Positions 42,980 to 51,579 are shown, counted from the stretch's first letter. The stretch: 56,297 nt of DNA from Clostridia bacterium (GCA_017994115.1 JAGOLK010000006.1:1-56297), one strand, 5' to 3'. The notes: generated from the sequence alone by a model not told the origin. Translations and numbers: made by a program.

Positions 42980-43429
42980 ATGAAAATATCCAGGCACGCA
43001 AAAATATTGGAGATTATCGAAAAACATCCGACGGAGACACAGGAAGAACTGGCGGAAGAACTCAAAAAATGCGGTTATAACATAACCCAGGCAACGGTAT
43101 CCAGGGACATCAAGGAATTGAAGCTGGTAAAGGTGCTTGATGAGGATGGTATCTACAGGTATGCATCCTTGAAGGAGCAGGACAGCATGCTGAACGAACG
43201 TCTTGTGAAGGTATTTGCTGAATCTGTTTTAAGTGTTGATTTTTCAGGGAATATAGTAGTTGTGAAAACATTCTCCGGAGCTGCAAATGCGGCTGCAGAA
43301 GCAATTGATGTATTGGATTTCAAAGAAGTGGTAGGGACTATAGCCGGGGATGATACTATTTTTATTCTTGTAAGGAATCTGGAGAATGTTGAAGTAGTGA
43401 TAGACAGGCTTAAGAAGATGATGAAATAG
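42980..43429 (+). CDS. argR: Arginine repressor ArgR/AhrC
   Basis: This 149-residue regulator binds L-arginine. The N-terminal winged helix-turn-helix includes TQEELAEELKKCGYNITQATVSRDIKELKLVKV. The C-terminal oligomerisation domain contains the arginine-binding GTIAGDDTIFILVRN segment. It is placed between nadK and recN as in other Firmicutes. GGAGG precedes the ATG; recN starts 11 bases after its stop. Confidence 0.95.
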   Translation: MKISRHAKILEIIEKHPTETQEELAEELKKCGYNITQATVSRDIKELKLVKVLDEDGIYRYASLKEQDSMLNERLVKVFAESVLSVDFSGNIVVVKTFSGAANAAAEAIDVLDFKEVVGTIAGDDTIFILVRNLENVEVVIDRLKKMMK

Positions 43430-43440
43430 GTGATGCAATA

Positions 43441-45123
43441 ATGCTTCTTGAAATGAGTATCAAAAATTATGTCCTAATCGAACGACAGCTGATTGCCTTT
43501 GAACCCGGACTTAATGTAATCACGGGAGAAACGGGAGCAGGAAAATCACTTGTTATTGATGCTCTCTCTGCAGTTACAGGCGGAAAGTTCAGTAAGGAAG
43601 ACATAAGGACAGGTGAAGAAAAGGCCTCTATAGAAGCGTTATTTTCACTTGACGGTGTTTGGGATATTAAGAATATCCTGGAGGAATACGGTATAGAATC
43701 AGATTCGGACAATAGCCTGGTAATTACGCGGGAAGTAAATGCACATGGCAAATCGGTCTGCAGATTGAATGGGCAGATTGTTACTCTTTCCATACTTAAA
43801 AGGATTGCACAGTATCTGGTGGATATAGTAGGCCAGAATGAATACCAGCTGCTTTTCAATTCGGTTAAACATGGAGAGTATGTTGACAGCTTCGGAAGTG
43901 ATGAGATATATCAAATCAAGAGGGATGTAAAGCTTTTGTCGGACAAGCTTGCCGAACTTTCGGAAAAACTGAAAAGTGCCAGCGGCAGTGCTTCGGAAAG
44001 AGAAAGAAAGCTGGACATGCTGAGGTTCCAGGTTGAAGAAATCGAAAGCGCAAGGCTGAAGATAAATGAAGATGAAGAATTGAGGCTAAGACGCCATCTT
44101 CTGATTAATGCCGAAAAGCTGCTGAAGGGTGTGACTAATGTATATGACGTTATTTTTAGCGGAGACAGCAATAAAAGGGGAGCATTGGATATGCTTTCCG
44201 AAAGCGCAGGCACTTTGAGAGAATTGACAGCAGCAGATGAAAAGCTGGGAACCTATAAATCCCGGATTGAAGAGATAATGTACCAGCTTGAGGATATAAA
44301 GGGAGAACTGAGGGTATACCGGGATAACATTGAGTTTAATGACAATGAAATAGATTTTTTGGAAGAAAGGCTTGATCAGATAAATAAGCTGAAAAGAAAA
44401 TACGGAAGCAGCATTGAGGAAGTACTCGCATACAGGGATAATGCTGCGAAGGAACTGCAGGAGCTTATGGACAATGAGAAGAACATGGCGGAAATAGAAA
44501 GTGAAATAGAAAAAGTCAAGGATCAGTACATTGTAAAAGCAAGGCTGCTTTCCGAAACGAGGAAAGATAAGGCGAAAATACTGGAGAAGCTTATTGAAAA
44601 GGAACTTCAGGACCTTAACATGTACGGTTCAAGATTTGTTATAAAAATTTCGCAGGATGAAAATGTGATTAGCGCTAATGGCATTGATAAGATTGAATTT
44701 ATGATATCTCCGAATCCCGGGGAGCCTGAGAAAGCACTGTCGAAAATAGCTTCGGGAGGAGAAATGTCAAGAGTGATGCTTGCTATCAAAAATGCTTTTT
44801 CTGAAGTAGAAAAGGCTCCATGTGTTGTATTTGACGAGGTAGACGCAGGAGTAGGCGGTCAGACTGCCAATATGGTGGGGCAAAAAATTAAAGCAATTTC
44901 AAAAAACGCACAAATTCTTTGCATCACACATCTGCCTCAAATTGCAAGCCTTACAGATAATCACATATTTGTAGATAAGAAAGTACAGGATAATAAGACA
45001 TACACGGAAATTAAAATTTTGAACTTTGAAGAAAGAGTGGAAGAAATTGCGCGAATGCTCGGAGGAAATGAAAATATTGAAGCATCCATGGAACATGCTA
45101 AGCAATTAGTCGGGAAAATGTAA
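43441..45123 (+). CDS. recN: DNA repair protein RecN
   Basis: This 560-residue SMC-like ATPase acts in double-strand break repair. An N-terminal ABC half has Walker A ITGETGAGKSLVIDAL, and a long central coiled coil (about residues 150-370) follows. The C-terminal half has ASGGEMSRVMLAIK (signature) and PCVVFDEVDAGVGGQTA (Walker B, D-loop), then a CITHLPQIA switch. The stop codon lies within a terminator hairpin (45111-45137). Confidence 0.96.
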   Translation: MLLEMSIKNYVLIERQLIAFEPGLNVITGETGAGKSLVIDALSAVTGGKFSKEDIRTGEEKASIEALFSLDGVWDIKNILEEYGIESDSDNSLVITREVNAHGKSVCRLNGQIVTLSILKRIAQYLVDIVGQNEYQLLFNSVKHGEYVDSFGSDEIYQIKRDVKLLSDKLAELSEKLKSASGSASERERKLDMLRFQVEEIESARLKINEDEELRLRRHLLINAEKLLKGVTNVYDVIFSGDSNKRGALDMLSESAGTLRELTAADEKLGTYKSRIEEIMYQLEDIKGELRVYRDNIEFNDNEIDFLEERLDQINKLKRKYGSSIEEVLAYRDNAAKELQELMDNEKNMAEIESEIEKVKDQYIVKARLLSETRKDKAKILEKLIEKELQDLNMYGSRFVIKISQDENVISANGIDKIEFMISPNPGEPEKALSKIASGGEMSRVMLAIKNAFSEVEKAPCVVFDEVDAGVGGQTANMVGQKIKAISKNAQILCITHLPQIASLTDNHIFVDKKVQDNKTYTEIKILNFEERVEEIARMLGGNENIEASMEHAKQLVGKM

Positions 45124-45150
45124 AAAACATTTTCCCGATTTGTATTTATA
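45111..45150 (+). terminator. Terminator overlapping the recN stop codon
   Basis: A perfect 11-bp stem (CGGGAAAATGT at 45111-45121 with ACATTTTCCCG at 45127-45137) has an AAAAA loop and a T-rich tail. The last codons of recN form its 5' arm. Confidence 0.85.
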
Positions 45151-45279
45151 TGCATTTCCCAAGGTAAATGCTGAAGCAGGTTCATTATTTTTATGAGAAT
45201 AATAGGACTTTAAAAAGGTTAACTTAAATGAGAGAGGTTTTTGATTGAAGGCGGACTCTTCTGGGGAAACAGGAGAGTG

Positions 45280-46590
45280 ATGCTATTGCATAAAAAGAAT
45301 TACAGAAATGTTTTTTTGTACACCACTCTGATAATAACAATACTCTGCCTGACAAATGTATTATTCACTATTTATAGCTTCCCTGATGAGATAAATGTTA
45401 TACAAGGACAGGACCGAAAGCTGCCGAGCAGCATGGCTTGTAATCTTGAAATGATTGGAGACTATAAGAACAGTATAGATGTTAATAACAACAAAATAAT
45501 TTCTTCCTTTCTTTTAATGGAGGATGCCGGAAAAGGAAAGGCAAAAGCCAATCTTATGCTTTTAGGATTACTTCCGGTAAAACAGGTTACCCTGAATATG
45601 ATTCCTGATATAAAGGTTGTACCGTCAGGGGAAGCTATCGGCGTAAGGATAGAATCAAAGGGAGTACTGGTTGTCGGTTTATCCAGCATAACCGATACTA
45701 AGGGAAGAAGGTGCAGCCCTGCTGCAGATGCAGGGTTTGAAGTAGGTGACAAAATAATACAGATTGACAATAATCAGGTGGAAAAGGAAAGGGATATTAT
45801 TGATTATTTGAACAACAGGCATGATAAGGAGGAAAGAACTAAGGTTTTGGTTGAAAGAGACGGAAACAGGCAGGATTTATACGTCAAGCCGGTAAAATGC
45901 GAGGAGGATGGCATATACAGGATAGGTTTGTGGGTAAGGGACAATATAGCCGGTGTGGGAACAATGACCTTTTACGACCCGAAAAGCAGGATGTTTGGCG
46001 CTTTGGGCCACGGCATTACTGATGTTGACTCAGGTGTATTGGTGGATATCAATAGCGGAAAAATAATAAAATCAAAAATTGCATCAATTCAGAAGGCGAA
46101 GAAAACAGTACCCGGAGAGCTTGTCGGAGTATTCTACGACAGCGAGGATGAATACGGGGTTATATATAAGAATACAAGCTTTGGGATATATGGAAAGCTT
46201 TCAAAAAATCAAAAGCCGGTAAGAACAAAACCGGTTTCTATAGGTTTGAACAGCCAGATTAAGGAAGGGCCCGCAAAGATATTAACAACAATAGAAGGAA
46301 ATAAGGTAGAGGAATTTGATATTGAAATCCAGAAGGTAATGAGGCAAAGAAGCTCGGAATCCAAGAGTATGATAATTCGAATAACGGATGAAAAACTTAT
46401 AGAAAAAACCGGCGGAATTGTTCAAGGCATGTCAGGGAGTCCGATTATTCAGGACAACAAGCTTGTAGGATGCGTAACCCATGTGCTTGTTAACGATCCG
46501 ACAAAGGGCTTCGGTATTTCTATAGAATGGATGCTCAAAGAGGCGGATATTGAAATTGAAGAGAGCCTCAAAAGAGTTTCCGGAGAATAA
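45280..46590 (+). CDS. spoIVB: SpoIVB signalling peptidase
   Basis: This serine peptidase (S55) of about 436 residues is secreted by the forespore and triggers SpoIVFB processing of pro-sigma-K. It has an N-terminal membrane helix (VFLYTTLIITILCLTNVLFTIY), a PDZ domain (AADAGFEVGDKIIQIDNNQV), then the protease domain with FGALGHGITD (His244) and the catalytic GMSGSP (Ser385). The exact start is uncertain: the ATG at 45280 has AGGAG 5 bases upstream, while a TTG at 45241 would add 13 residues. A weak sigma-G-like pair (GTATT at 45142, GGTAAAT at 45163) lies upstream. sigK is 20 kb upstream. Confidence 0.93.
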   Translation: MLLHKKNYRNVFLYTTLIITILCLTNVLFTIYSFPDEINVIQGQDRKLPSSMACNLEMIGDYKNSIDVNNNKIISSFLLMEDAGKGKAKANLMLLGLLPVKQVTLNMIPDIKVVPSGEAIGVRIESKGVLVVGLSSITDTKGRRCSPAADAGFEVGDKIIQIDNNQVEKERDIIDYLNNRHDKEERTKVLVERDGNRQDLYVKPVKCEEDGIYRIGLWVRDNIAGVGTMTFYDPKSRMFGALGHGITDVDSGVLVDINSGKIIKSKIASIQKAKKTVPGELVGVFYDSEDEYGVIYKNTSFGIYGKLSKNQKPVRTKPVSIGLNSQIKEGPAKILTTIEGNKVEEFDIEIQKVMRQRSSESKSMIIRITDEKLIEKTGGIVQGMSGSPIIQDNKLVGCVTHVLVNDPTKGFGISIEWMLKEADIEIEESLKRVSGE

Positions 46591-46602
46591 ACTCAAAAAG
46601 CT

Positions 46603-46632
46603 GGAGTGTCGCAGAACTGCGGCGCTCCTTTT
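46603..46632 (+). terminator. Terminator after spoIVB
   Basis: An 11-bp stem with two T-G wobbles (GGAG...GCA at 46603-46613 with TGC...CTCC at 46618-46628) has a GAAC loop and TTTT after it. Confidence 0.85.
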
Positions 46633-46734
46633 CGCATTATACTTCTATTGCAAAAGTCGGTTTTTGTAGAAAATGGCATAATATTGCTGCATTTATTTGT
46701 ATGAAATTGTTTAACGATTATTAGGAAAATAATA

Positions 46735-46763
46735 GCAGGAAATGAAGCTGATTTGTCGAATAT
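46735..46763 (+). promoter_or_regulatory. Sigma-H promoter of spo0A
   Basis: GCAGGAAAT (46735-46743) matches the sigma-H -35 RnAGGAwWW. After 11 bases GTCGAATAT (46755-46763) matches the -10 RnnGAATww. The 37 bases to the ATG at 46801 contain GGGAGGA. Confidence 0.75.
46754..46760 (+). promoter_or_regulatory. 0A box (Spo0A binding site) overlapping the sigma-H -10
   Basis: TGTCGAA at 46754-46760 is a perfect match to the core of the 0A box and overlaps the sigma-H -10. It implies Spo0A autoregulation. Confidence 0.65.
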
Positions 46764-46800
46764 GTTTTCTATTGAATAACAATTTATGGGAGGAATACCA

Positions 46801-47607
46801 ATGAATTTACAAAAAATAAAAATCCTGATAGCTGATGATAATAAGGACTTCTGCATTATTCTGAGCGAATACCTTACTGCACAGCCTGATTTTGAGGTGG
46901 TCGGAGTAGCCAAGGACGGTCTTGAAGTTATTGGTCTGATAGAAAGTGAATTGCCTGATGTTGTAATATTAGATATAATAATGCCTCATTTAGACGGCCT
47001 TGGAGTGCTCGAAAAACTAAATTCCATGCAAATTGAAAAAGTTCCGAAGGTAATAATCCTTTCTGCTGTCGGTCAGGATAAGATTACACAAAAAGCACTT
47101 ACCCTTGGAGCAGAATACTATGTTGTAAAGCCATTTGATATGGACATCTTCTCAAAGAGGATAAGGGAATGCTTTGGAATGGCCAATAATGAAACAGAAA
47201 GGAAAAACTATATACATCCCATAGCTGTGGCCTCACCTGCAGTTACTACACCCAGGGAGCTGGAATCGGCTATAACGAACATAATTCATGAAATCGGCGT
47301 TCCTGCTCATATTAAAGGATACGTATACTTAAGGGAAGCCATTACAATGGTGGTTAACAATATGGAACTCTTAAGCGCTATTACAAAGGAATTGTACCCC
47401 TCTATCTCGAGGAAGTTCAACACTACACCCAGCAGGGTCGAAAGGGCCATTAGGCATGCCATTGAAGTGGCCTGGGGAAGAGGAAGGATTGATGTTATAA
47501 ACAACCTGTTCGGCTATACGATACATAATGTTAAAGGAAAGCCGACAAACAGTGAATTCATAGCTATGATAGCCGATAAATTGAGGATCGAGCTGAAGAT
47601 TAGCTGA
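46801..47607 (+). CDS. spo0A: Sporulation master regulator Spo0A
   Basis: This 268-residue response regulator has a receiver domain with acidic ADDN (D12, D13), the phosphorylation site D58 in VVILDIIMP and K108-region VVKPF. The C-terminal Spo0A DNA-binding domain shows [49 protein letters not shown] and [21 protein letters not shown]. It controls entry into sporulation. GGGAGGA precedes the ATG by 7 bases. It has a sigma-H promoter with a 0A box and its own terminator. Confidence 0.97.
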   Translation: MNLQKIKILIADDNKDFCIILSEYLTAQPDFEVVGVAKDGLEVIGLIESELPDVVILDIIMPHLDGLGVLEKLNSMQIEKVPKVIILSAVGQDKITQKALTLGAEYYVVKPFDMDIFSKRIRECFGMANNETERKNYIHPIAVASPAVTTPRELESAITNIIHEIGVPAHIKGYVYLREAITMVVNNMELLSAITKELYPSISRKFNTTPSRVERAIRHAIEVAWGRGRIDVINNLFGYTIHNVKGKPTNSEFIAMIADKLRIELKIS

Positions 47608-47627
47608 AATGCAAAGCAAAACAAAAA

Positions 47628-47652
47628 ACGCGTCGTGAGACGCATTTTTTAT
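47628..47652 (+). terminator. Terminator after spo0A
   Basis: GCGTC (47630-47634) and GACGC (47639-47643) with a GTGA tetraloop are flanked by A runs and T runs. This is a compact bidirectional-type terminator. Confidence 0.82.
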
Positions 47653-47691
47653 TTTGTTTTGAAAGATACTAAAAACAATGGAGGTGTGGAA

Positions 47692-48711
47692 ATGAAGCTG
47701 CAAGGCAGAATAAAAGCCGGTGCCAGAACAAAAAACCTTGTACATTTTTTATGCCCCGGAGACATTGCCGTCATACGCCATAATGATATTGATGAAATGG
47801 CTGCCCTTGCTATTGCAAATACAGGAGCAAAAGCAGTCATCAATACGGGGAAAAGCATGACGGGAAGATTTTCGTCAGCCGGTGCAGCGGTACTGCTGGA
47901 GAATAATATTGCTGTCATCGATGTGGATTTGCCTCTGGAAAAGTTCAAGGATAATGATATGATAACTGTCCTGGGGAATGATATTATCATACGGAACCAT
48001 ATTTATAAAAATGTTTGCACCACCGTTAACTGGAAATATATCAGCAAAAGGCGGCAGCAGTCAAAAGAAAATGAGAAATATGAGATACTGAAGTTTATAG
48101 ATAACACGATAAACCATACAGCCTTGGAAATTGACAAGTTTATTTCAGTTAACAATTATCCTGAGCTAAGCACAAGGCTTAAAGGCAGGCATGCAGTGAT
48201 TGTTGTAAGAAACAGCAGTACTCTTGATGAATTAAATGCATTGAAGGCTTATATAAAAAAATTTAATCCTGTTTTCATAGGAGTGGACGGAGGAGCCGAT
48301 CTTATAATAAATTCCGGTTATATACCTGATTTGTTGATTGGTGATATGGACAGCGTATCAGATATTGGAATATATAAAAGCAGGGAAATCATACTTCATG
48401 CATATGAAGACGGGCATTGCCCCTGTCTTAACAGGATTGGCGGCATGAATGTGCCATACAAGATATTTGCAGTTAGAGGGACCAGTGAGGATGCAGCGTT
48501 GATGCTGGCTTACAACAAGGGTGCGGACCTGATTGTCCTTGTCGGAGGGCATAATTGCATGTATGATTTCATAAGCAAGGGAAGAGCCGGAATGGCCAGT
48601 ACATTTATAGTCAGAACCATGATAGGAGAAAGGCTTGTAGATTGCAAAGGGTTCGGAATAATATCAGCATCCGAAAATGAGGGGAAGGATGCGCAATGGG
48701 CGAAGATGTAA
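47692..48711 (+). CDS. steA: SteA-like protein (thiamin pyrophosphokinase-like fold)
   Basis: This 339-residue protein resembles SteA, described as a cytokinetic-ring/cell-division factor in Corynebacterium, with a TPK-like core: VFIGVDGGADLIINSGYIPDLLIGDMDSVSD and later AVRGTSEDAALMLAYNKGADLIVLVGGHN. It keeps the Asp-rich loop of thiamin pyrophosphokinases, but a true TPK role is not supported. Firmicutes often place steA after spo0A or recN, followed by an MctB/SteB-like protein; here that partner is missing and a GT2 gene overlaps its end. GGAGGTG supports the ATG at 47692. Confidence 0.82.
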   Translation: MKLQGRIKAGARTKNLVHFLCPGDIAVIRHNDIDEMAALAIANTGAKAVINTGKSMTGRFSSAGAAVLLENNIAVIDVDLPLEKFKDNDMITVLGNDIIIRNHIYKNVCTTVNWKYISKRRQQSKENEKYEILKFIDNTINHTALEIDKFISVNNYPELSTRLKGRHAVIVVRNSSTLDELNALKAYIKKFNPVFIGVDGGADLIINSGYIPDLLIGDMDSVSDIGIYKSREIILHAYEDGHCPCLNRIGGMNVPYKIFAVRGTSEDAALMLAYNKGADLIVLVGGHNCMYDFISKGRAGMASTFIVRTMIGERLVDCKGFGIISASENEGKDAQWAKM

Positions 48712-49370
48712 GCGTAATCATTCCGGCATACAATGAGTCCGACTGTATCCTTCGGACGTTAAAAGGCCTGAAAGGAATAGAAAGTATAAAAGAAATAATT
48801 GTAGTAGATGACGGTTCCACAGATTCTACTTATCAAATTTTGAAACCCCTGGGAGATATTATACTTCTGAGGAATAAATATAACGAAGGAAAGGGCAGTG
48901 CGGTAAGACATGCCTTGAACTATGCGACCAATAGGTTTGTTGCTCTTTTAGACGCAGATATTTGTGAAAGTGCTGCGGAAATATATAAGCTTATCGAACA
49001 TATAAATCCCTGCGGAAAATCAATAATTATAGGCCGTCTTCCTGCTCCCGCAAGAAAAGGAGGTTTTGGAATAGTAAAGCAGTTATCCTCCGGCTGCTTC
49101 AGGGCTATGACTTCCCGAAATGTGGATTCGATATTGAGCGGACAAAGGGTTCTTCCTCTGGATTTTTTAAAAAGCATTGAACTGCCTTCAGGTTTTGGCC
49201 TTGAGTTCAAGCTCACATTGGAAGCAGTAAGAAGAGGATATGAAGTGATTGAGGTTCCTGTTGATATGCGCCACAGGGAAACAGGGAGGAACATTTCGGG
49301 CTTTATGCATAGGGGGAAGCAGTGCATCGATATTATTGACATTATTCGAAATGAGATGAAGCGATTATGA
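48696..49370 (+). CDS. Family 2 glycosyltransferase
   Basis: This 224-residue GT2 of the GT-A fold has DVSVIIPAYNESDCILRTL, IIVVDDGSTDST (nucleotide-sugar binding) and the metal motif LLDADI. A GKGSAVRHAL segment and a later GFGLEFKLTLEA acceptor region resemble polyprenyl-phosphate glycosyltransferases. There are no membrane helices. It starts 16 bases inside the steA gene with GGGAAGGA upstream. The next gene encodes a MraY-like transferase, which suggests one glycan pathway. Confidence 0.85.
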   Translation: MGEDVSVIIPAYNESDCILRTLKGLKGIESIKEIIVVDDGSTDSTYQILKPLGDIILLRNKYNEGKGSAVRHALNYATNRFVALLDADICESAAEIYKLIEHINPCGKSIIIGRLPAPARKGGFGIVKQLSSGCFRAMTSRNVDSILSGQRVLPLDFLKSIELPSGFGLEFKLTLEAVRRGYEVIEVPVDMRHRETGRNISGFMHRGKQCIDIIDIIRNEMKRL

Positions 49371-49386
49371 AACAGGGTAGATATAT

Positions 49387-50226
49387 ATGGACTTGATAGT
49401 TATTGCAGCAGTTACTTTAATAATTGCACGTTACCTGATCCATAATATTATAAAAATGCTGTGCAGAGCAGAAAGCAGGATATGTATTTCTTCAAATTAT
49501 AAAGGAAAAAGAATACCTGCAATCGGGGGAATAGTATTTGTCCCCATACAGTTGGCTGCGGTTTTTCAGCTGCTGCTGCAAAGGCCGGAGCATTCTTATG
49601 GCTATCTGAGCTATATGTTTCTTATGCTAAGCATGGGTTTTGCAGGTGTCATCGATGATCTTGCCGGTGATAAAAGAATAAAAGGCTTGATAAATCATGT
49701 AAGGAGTACTCTTAAGAGCAATATGACCACAGGTTTTCTCAAGGCGCTGATAGGTTTCCTGGCGGCGTGCACAATAAGTATCAGAACGGCGGGCTCATTA
49801 GCCGAACTGGCTGCGGATGTGCTTGTAATCACCCTGTCTGCAAATGCCATCAACCTTTTTGACATGCGGCCGGGCAGAGCAGTAAAGGTCTTTCTGGCAA
49901 TATCCCTTATGATTCTGTCCTCGTCAGCAGGAAGGCCGGCGGAAGCACTGCCCTTAATAATACTGGTTATGACTGTTCTTATTTATGCGAGTTACGATTT
50001 AAGAGAAATATGCATGCTGGGTGATACGGGGGCAAATATACTGGGAATTTCCCTGGGCTATTACAGTACATTATTTTTAAGCTTCAGCAGTAAGCTTATG
50101 CTTCTTGTACTTCTTATTTTACTGAATATTGCTGCCGAAAGACTGTCTATTACCGCTTTAATAAACAACAGCAGGCTACTTTCATATCTGGACAGCTTGG
50201 GAAGGGGGCGTACAGATAACCGATGA
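49387..50226 (+). CDS. MraY/WecA-like polyprenyl-phosphate sugar phosphotransferase
   Basis: This 279-residue polytopic membrane protein of the GT4/MraY family has about eight hydrophobic helices. The catalytic signatures are present: GFAGVIDDLAGD (Asp-Asp motif), NAINLFDMRPGRA (NxxNxxDxxxG) and LGDTGANILG. It would transfer a sugar-phosphate to undecaprenyl phosphate. The sequence after the first Asp motif, GDKRIKGLINHVR, is shorter than in MraY. Sugar and polymer are unknown. It is 16 bases after the GT2 gene and overlaps the DUF3866 gene by 4 bases. Confidence 0.82.
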   Translation: MDLIVIAAVTLIIARYLIHNIIKMLCRAESRICISSNYKGKRIPAIGGIVFVPIQLAAVFQLLLQRPEHSYGYLSYMFLMLSMGFAGVIDDLAGDKRIKGLINHVRSTLKSNMTTGFLKALIGFLAACTISIRTAGSLAELAADVLVITLSANAINLFDMRPGRAVKVFLAISLMILSSSAGRPAEALPLIILVMTVLIYASYDLREICMLGDTGANILGISLGYYSTLFLSFSSKLMLLVLLILLNIAAERLSITALINNSRLLSYLDSLGRGRTDNR

Positions 50227-51293
50227 TAGATATATTCAAAGCACAAGTTAAAGAAATCATATATAGGGACATGTACATATCAAAATTTAGGGTAGAAATA
50301 AATTCCATGCTGTACAATTGCATTAACTATGAAATGTTGACAGGCAGTGTTGAAGTCAATGATACAGTTTTGCTGAATACAACAGCTGTAGAACTCGGAC
50401 TTGGCTCCGGCGGTTATCATTACGTTCTGGCCAATTTAAGCAAGGATAGCTTTTCAAATATCGGGCATGGGCATATCATGAAACTGCGATATACTCCCAT
50501 GCAAATTAATTGTATGGCGGCGGAAGCCCAGGAAAGCCCTTACCATAAGGTATTCAATGATTTTGAATCACTTAAGGGTCTGCCGGTAATAACGGGAACG
50601 CTTCACAGCATGCTTGCCCCCATAGCCCTTACCTTGAAACACATAGCAGGAAAAGAGAGGATTGTCTATATAATGACAGACGGTGGAGCGTTGCCCATAT
50701 GGATGAGCGAGACAGTGAAAAGGCTTCGAAGCAGCGGGGTGCTGCATGGGGCAATTACCTTCGGGAATGCATTCGGGGGAGACTTGGAATGTATAAATGT
50801 GTATACAGCGCTTATTGCGGCAAAAGAAATAATGAAGGCAGACGCTGCAGTAATAACCATGGGCCCCGGAATTGCAGGAACGGGCACCAGGTACGGTTTC
50901 AGCGGCATTGAGCAAGGTTATATTGTTGATGCTGTCAACAATATAGGTGGCAAAGCCATAGCAGTTCCCAGAATATCTTTTGCTGACAGCAGAAGCAGGC
51001 ATTACGGCCTGAGCCATCACACCAGGATGACTTTAGGAAAACTCTGCTGCACTAAGGCACTTATAGCACTGCCAATTCTAGAAAAATCAAAGGATGATTT
51101 AATAAGAAAACAGCTTGAGGAAAGCGGAGTCATGTCCAGGCATCGATTGATACGCCTGGACAGTGCAGACGTAGAGAAGCTGCTGGAGACGGAAAAAAGA
51201 CAGCTTGAGAGGATGGGGAAAAGCTTTAGCCAGGATAAGGAATACTTTATTACTTGCGGTATTTCCGCTTTGCTTGCCAAGAATTCTAATTAA
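50223..51293 (+). CDS. DUF3866 family protein
   Basis: This 356-residue protein is of unknown function; the pattern GSGGYHYVLANL, GHIMKLRYTPMQINCMAAEAQESPYH, YIMTDGGALPIWMSETVKRLR and VTMGPGIAGTGTRYGFSGIEQG fits DUF3866, present in many Firmicutes and Actinobacteria. It begins with ATGA overlapping the MraY-like stop, so the two are translationally coupled. Its last two codons overlap the 3' end of the antisense small gene at 51286-51423. Cytosolic by sequence (no membrane helix); a role with the preceding glycan genes is inference. Confidence 0.85.
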   Translation: MIDIFKAQVKEIIYRDMYISKFRVEINSMLYNCINYEMLTGSVEVNDTVLLNTTAVELGLGSGGYHYVLANLSKDSFSNIGHGHIMKLRYTPMQINCMAAEAQESPYHKVFNDFESLKGLPVITGTLHSMLAPIALTLKHIAGKERIVYIMTDGGALPIWMSETVKRLRSSGVLHGAITFGNAFGGDLECINVYTALIAAKEIMKADAAVITMGPGIAGTGTRYGFSGIEQGYIVDAVNNIGGKAIAVPRISFADSRSRHYGLSHHTRMTLGKLCCTKALIALPILEKSKDDLIRKQLEESGVMSRHRLIRLDSADVEKLLETEKRQLERMGKSFSQDKEYFITCGISALLAKNSN

Positions 51294-51423
51294 GCTTGTA
51301 TCTGTATGACAAAATGTATTCCCTTAATGTGATTTGCTTATTTTCAATCGTATTCAGCTGCTCAATCAGTTCATTGAATTTGCCTATAAAGTGAAAACCA
51401 TTCTTATAAACATATTTAACCAT
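51286..51423 (-). CDS. mciZ: MciZ-like small protein (candidate Z-ring inhibitor), antisense to its neighbours
   Basis: This 45-residue protein is MVKYVYKNGFHFIGKFNELI..., then EQLNTIENKQITLREYILSYRYKLN. It resembles B. subtilis MciZ, the ~40-residue mother-cell inhibitor of FtsZ, in size and in the pattern basic-G-hhh-GK-x-x-E-l followed by a C-terminal helix. The ATG (complement of 51421-51423) has AAGGAAGGT about 8 bases upstream (complement of 51431-51439) and a CATATAAT at 51453-51460. It is the only - strand gene in the window and lies beside spoIIM, as B. subtilis mciZ is thought to. The + strand reading in the same place is A+T-rich and has no ribosome site. Confidence 0.6.
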   Translation of the reverse strand: MVKYVYKNGFHFIGKFNELIEQLNTIENKQITLREYILSYRYKLN

Positions 51424-51452
51424 ATCATTTACCTTCCTTGCGTTTGTTACAT

Positions 51453-51460
51453 ATTATATG
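51453..51460 (-). promoter_or_regulatory. Possible sporulation-type -10 box for the mciZ-like gene
   Basis: On the - strand CATATAAT lies 30 bases before the start codon and differs by one base from the sigma-E -10 CATACAAT. A clear -35 at the expected distance is not seen. Confidence 0.35.
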
Positions 51461-51503
51461 TACAAGTGCATATTTACATTACTGTTTTAAAAAAAATATG
51501 GAA

Positions 51504-51532
51504 TCATAATATACTTCCTTAAAGCATATTAT
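51504..51532 (+). promoter_or_regulatory. Candidate sigma-E promoter of spoIIM
   Basis: TCATAAT (51504-51510) and CATATTAT (51525-51532) are separated by 14 bases. They match sigma-E TCATATT and CATACAAT at 6/7 and 6/8 positions. spoIIM is sigma-E dependent in B. subtilis. Confidence 0.5.
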
Positions 51533-51579
51533 CAAGATAGAGAAATAGTGTGGACAAAAGCTGAGAGGGGGTTTTTCTT

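Noticed and set aside
51334-51522. + strand 62-codon reading frame in the DUF3866-spoIIM gap
   Set aside because: It is A+T-rich, has no ribosome site and is the complement of the mciZ-like gene, which has one.
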